Shown: positions 61,532 to 64,000 of the stretch, in pieces
Position numbering within the stretch: position 1 is the first letter of the stretch
Layout of the letters: every line of letters starts with the position of its first letter
Source: an uncultured Planococcus sp.
GTDB lineage: Bacteria > Bacillota > Bacilli > Bacillales_A > Planococcaceae
DNA length: 64,000 nt
Direction of reading: 5' to 3'
NCBI GenBank assembly: GCA_947502505.1
Contig: CANNAE010000001.1
Location: 611,265-675,264 of the forward strand
Notes under the pieces: generated by a model
The model's input: the letters and a program-made list of their open reading frames with translations, nothing else
What the model was told of the DNA's origin: nothing
Databases searched by the model: none
Program-made: the position numbers and the translations under genes

Positions 61532-63949
61532 ATGGCGCCAAGCCGCACGAACAAAAAACCCAGCGCTAAGCCGCGCACCAAACCGCGCACCAAACCAAAA
61601 GCTAAACCGAGAACAAAGAAAAAACGCCAACCGGTGCCAATGATCGCCTATGAAGTGGCAGGGCTCATCATGATCGGCATCGCGATCTTGATGGTCTTCC
61701 GGCTCGGATTGATCGGCCGCATGTTCAATAATATGGCCGAGTACTTGCTTGGCTATTTGGCCTTTCTTGCGCCACTGGCCTTGACTGCAGCCGCCCTCCA
61801 TATCATGGTCAAGCGCGCCTTGCCGAAAATCCGCGCAAAAATTGCGGCCGGCTCGGTGTTTTTGATGGCCGGTGCTTTATTGATCAGCCATTTGATCTGG
61901 TCAGCCGGCTCGATATTGCCGATCACATCTGCTAACGTCTTGTCGGAGACCTCAAAAATGACACAGATGACCGGAACGATTTGGGGCAATTATGAAGCGA
62001 CAGGAGGCGGCTTTTTCGGGGCGGTGCTGTATGCGCTGCTCCATGTCCTGTTTGCCACAGCCGGTACTTGGGTGATCGCCATCATTCTGTTGTCGATCGG
62101 CGCAATCATCTTGACGGGCAAAACGGCTGCGCCTGTTATCGCGGAGCGTTTGCCGGCAGTCGGTGAAGCGATGAAATCTTTGGCGGTGCGCTTCAAGCCG
62201 GAACAAAAACCCGTGAAGAAACAGGCGCGCAAAAAAAATGCGCCTGAAAAAGTATTGGAAATGAACGAACAATTAGCTTACGACGATGCACTGGAAGAGT
62301 CACAGACGACATTGGTCTTTGATCAGGAAACAGAGCGTGAACCGGAACAGGAAACGGCAGAAGAACCGATCATTTCAGCCTTCACGGAAAAGGTCAAGCC
62401 GAAGCGCAACGAAGCGGAGAAGGAAAAGCCGCCAACCGAAGCTTCTGAGGAAGGCCGGCGCGTTGACCCGGAAACCGGTGAAATCTTGAAAGAACCGGTC
62501 ATGTCGATAAAAGAGGAAGCGGAAAATGAGGATTATTCCTTGCCGCCGATCGATCTATTAACCTTGCCGCCGCATAGCGACCAAAGCGGCGAATATTCGG
62601 GCATCCAAAAAAATGCCAAAAAGCTCGAGAAAACTTTCCAAAGTTTCGGCGTTCGCGCCAAAGTGACGCAAGTCCACATGGGGCCGGCTGTTACGAAATA
62701 CGAAGTGCTGCCGGATGTTGGCGTGAAAGTCAGCAAGATCGTCAGCCTTCACGACGATTTGGCCTTGGCGCTCGCTGCTAGGGATATCCGCATCGAAGCG
62801 CCGATCCCCGGTAAATCGGCCATCGGGATCGAAGTGCCGAATACGGAAGTGGCCGTGGTAAGCTTGAGGGAAGTGCTCGAATCCGAAGAAAACAACCGTC
62901 CCGACTCGAAACTATTGTTTGGGCTCGGCCGCGACGTTACGGGCCAAGCGGTCATGACCGAACTGAATAAAATGCCCCATCTGCTCGTAGCCGGTTCGAC
63001 AGGCAGCGGGAAATCGGTATGCATTAACGGCATCATCACGAGCATCATCATGCGCGCTAAGCCGCATGAAGTGAAAATGATGATGATCGACCCGAAAATG
63101 GTCGAATTGAATGTCTATAACGGCATTCCCCATTTGCTGGCGCCAGTCGTCACAGATCCGCGCAAGGCGGCGCAAGCCTTGAAGAAAATCGTGTCGGAAA
63201 TGGAACGCCGCTATGAGCTGTTCTCCCATACCGGCACACGCAATATCGAAGGCTATAACGATTATGTCGATACATTTAACGCCGAAAATGAGGAAAAGCA
63301 TCCGAAATTGCCGTTTATCGTCGTCATCGTCGATGAATTGGCCGATTTGATGATGGTCGCGTCCAATGAAGTGGAAGATGCCATCACGAGGCTCGCGCAA
63401 ATGGCGCGTGCGGCAGGCATCCATTTAATCATCGCCACACAGCGCCCGAGCGTCAATGTCATCACCGGCGTCATCAAGGCAAATATCCCATCGCGCATCG
63501 CTTTCGCCGTGTCATCCGCCATCGATTCGCGCACCATCCTGGACATGGGCGGTGCGGAGAAATTGCTGGGGCGCGGAGATATGCTCTTCCTCGGTGCCGG
63601 GCAGTCAAAACCGGTTCGCGTACAGGGTGCCTTCCTGTCGGATACCGAAGTGGAGAAAATCGTCGACTTTTCAATCGAACAGCAAAAAGCACAATATCAG
63701 GAAGACATGATTCCTTCCGAGGTCGATGAAGTAAGCATCGACCAGGAAACGGACGAACTTTACGACGAAGCGGTGCAATTGGTAACCGAAATGCAGACTG
63801 CCTCCGTTTCCATGCTGCAGCGCAGGTTCCGCGTGGGGTACTCGCGGGCGGCACGGATTATAGACCAAATGGAGCAGCGCGGGGTTGTCGGGCCTTATGA
63901 GGGCAGTAAGCCACGGCATGTCCTGGTTCCTAAGCAGGACGATTATTGA
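61532..63949 (+). CDS. DNA translocase FtsK/SpoIIIE family
   Basis: This is a septal double-stranded DNA pump. A very basic Lys/Arg/Pro/Thr tail (residues 1-37) leads to four predicted membrane helices (about 38-210), an acidic, disordered linker (about 220-330) and the motor with Walker [11 protein letters not shown] near 485 and Walker [13 protein letters not shown] near 600. The gamma winged helix (about 742-805) includes [21 protein letters not shown] 61532 (805 residues) has GAGGGAA upstream. By synteny it is spoIIIE; without sporulation neighbours its role is likely vegetative, so I leave the symbol open. Confidence 0.94.
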   Translation: MAPSRTNKKPSAKPRTKPRTKPKAKPRTKKKRQPVPMIAYEVAGLIMIGIAILMVFRLGLIGRMFNNMAEYLLGYLAFLAPLALTAAALHIMVKRALPKIRAKIAAGSVFLMAGALLISHLIWSAGSILPITSANVLSETSKMTQMTGTIWGNYEATGGGFFGAVLYALLHVLFATAGTWVIAIILLSIGAIILTGKTAAPVIAERLPAVGEAMKSLAVRFKPEQKPVKKQARKKNAPEKVLEMNEQLAYDDALEESQTTLVFDQETEREPEQETAEEPIISAFTEKVKPKRNEAEKEKPPTEASEEGRRVDPETGEILKEPVMSIKEEAENEDYSLPPIDLLTLPPHSDQSGEYSGIQKNAKKLEKTFQSFGVRAKVTQVHMGPAVTKYEVLPDVGVKVSKIVSLHDDLALALAARDIRIEAPIPGKSAIGIEVPNTEVAVVSLREVLESEENNRPDSKLLFGLGRDVTGQAVMTELNKMPHLLVAGSTGSGKSVCINGIITSIIMRAKPHEVKMMMIDPKMVELNVYNGIPHLLAPVVTDPRKAAQALKKIVSEMERRYELFSHTGTRNIEGYNDYVDTFNAENEEKHPKLPFIVVIVDELADLMMVASNEVEDAITRLAQMARAAGIHLIIATQRPSVNVITGVIKANIPSRIAFAVSSAIDSRTILDMGGAEKLLGRGDMLFLGAGQSKPVRVQGAFLSDTEVEKIVDFSIEQQKAQYQEDMIPSEVDEVSIDQETDELYDEAVQLVTEMQTASVSMLQRRFRVGYSRAARIIDQMEQRGVVGPYEGSKPRHVLVPKQDDY

Positions 63950-64000
63950 CCGGCTACTGGCTGATTTGTGACAAAATGTTTAGTATTTGAGAAAGCTTGT
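63950..64000. other. Intergenic end of window
   Basis: This stretch of 51 bases after the translocase gene holds no terminator hairpin or gene start that I can see. Confidence 0.5.

Noticed and set aside
1..64000. CRISPR array, insertion sequence, prophage or defence island
   Set aside because: No spaced direct repeats, transposase, integrase beyond XerC, or phage genes are seen, and gene order is the conserved Bacillales core.

Overview
The window is a compact run of housekeeping genes, all on the + strand, from a low-to-mid GC Firmicute. Gene order follows the Bacillus subtilis chromosome from yloU to spoIIIE almost gene for gene. Protein sequences and the pattern of losses (no spoVFAB beside asd, no tepA, no fla/che operon between codY and rpsB) suggest a non-sporulating or sporulation-reduced member of the Planococcaceae, such as Planococcus or Planomicrobium. 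The genus is an inference from gene content and sequence feel, not from a database search.

Layout. 0.2-6.1 kb: yloU, fatty acid kinase fakA, serine dehydratase sdaAB-sdaAA, recG. 6.1-9.7 kb: the fatty-acid regulon fapR-plsX-fabD-fabG-acpP behind a promoter and FapR operator. 9.8-17 kb: rnc-smc-ftsY-ylxM-ffh (RNA processing, chromosome organisation, SRP targeting). 17-21.8 kb: rpsP-khpA-rimM-trmD-rplS-lepB-rbgA-rnhB (ribosome proteins and assembly, tRNA methylation, signal peptidase). 21.9-24 kb: sucCD. 24.1-24.9 kb: an unrecognised gene. 25-33.2 kb: dprA-topA-trmFO-xerC-hslV-hslU-codY. 33.2-33.8 kb: the only long non-coding gap, rich in hairpins. 33.8-41 kb: rpsB-tsf-pyrH-frr-uppS-cdsA-dxr-rseP. 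41-47.2 kb: proS, polC. 47.3-54.5 kb: rimP-nusA-ylxR-ylxQ-infB-ylxP-rbfA-truB-ribF. 54.6-64 kb: rpsO, pnp, an M16 peptidase, asd, rnjB, and a SpoIIIE/FtsK translocase.

The genes cover translation (ribosomal proteins, EF-Ts, RRF, IF2, ProRS, rRNA/tRNA modification), lipid and isoprenoid synthesis, DNA replication and segregation (PolC, TopA, SMC, XerC, FtsK), RNA decay (RNase III, PNPase, RNase J2) and global nutrient sensing (CodY). Intrinsic terminators and sigma-A-type promoters divide the run into many short operons. Three ribosomal protein genes (rplS, rpsB, rpsO) are preceded by foldable leaders likely to serve autoregulation.

I found no CRISPR array, transposon, prophage, toxin-antitoxin pair or defence system. 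I do not see a clear new biological system here. The best candidates for something undescribed are the hairpin-rich codY-rpsB gap (possible repeat or small RNA), the orphan 247-residue protein after sucD, an HslV without the usual N-terminal serine, and a terminator that overlaps a promoter ahead of xerC.
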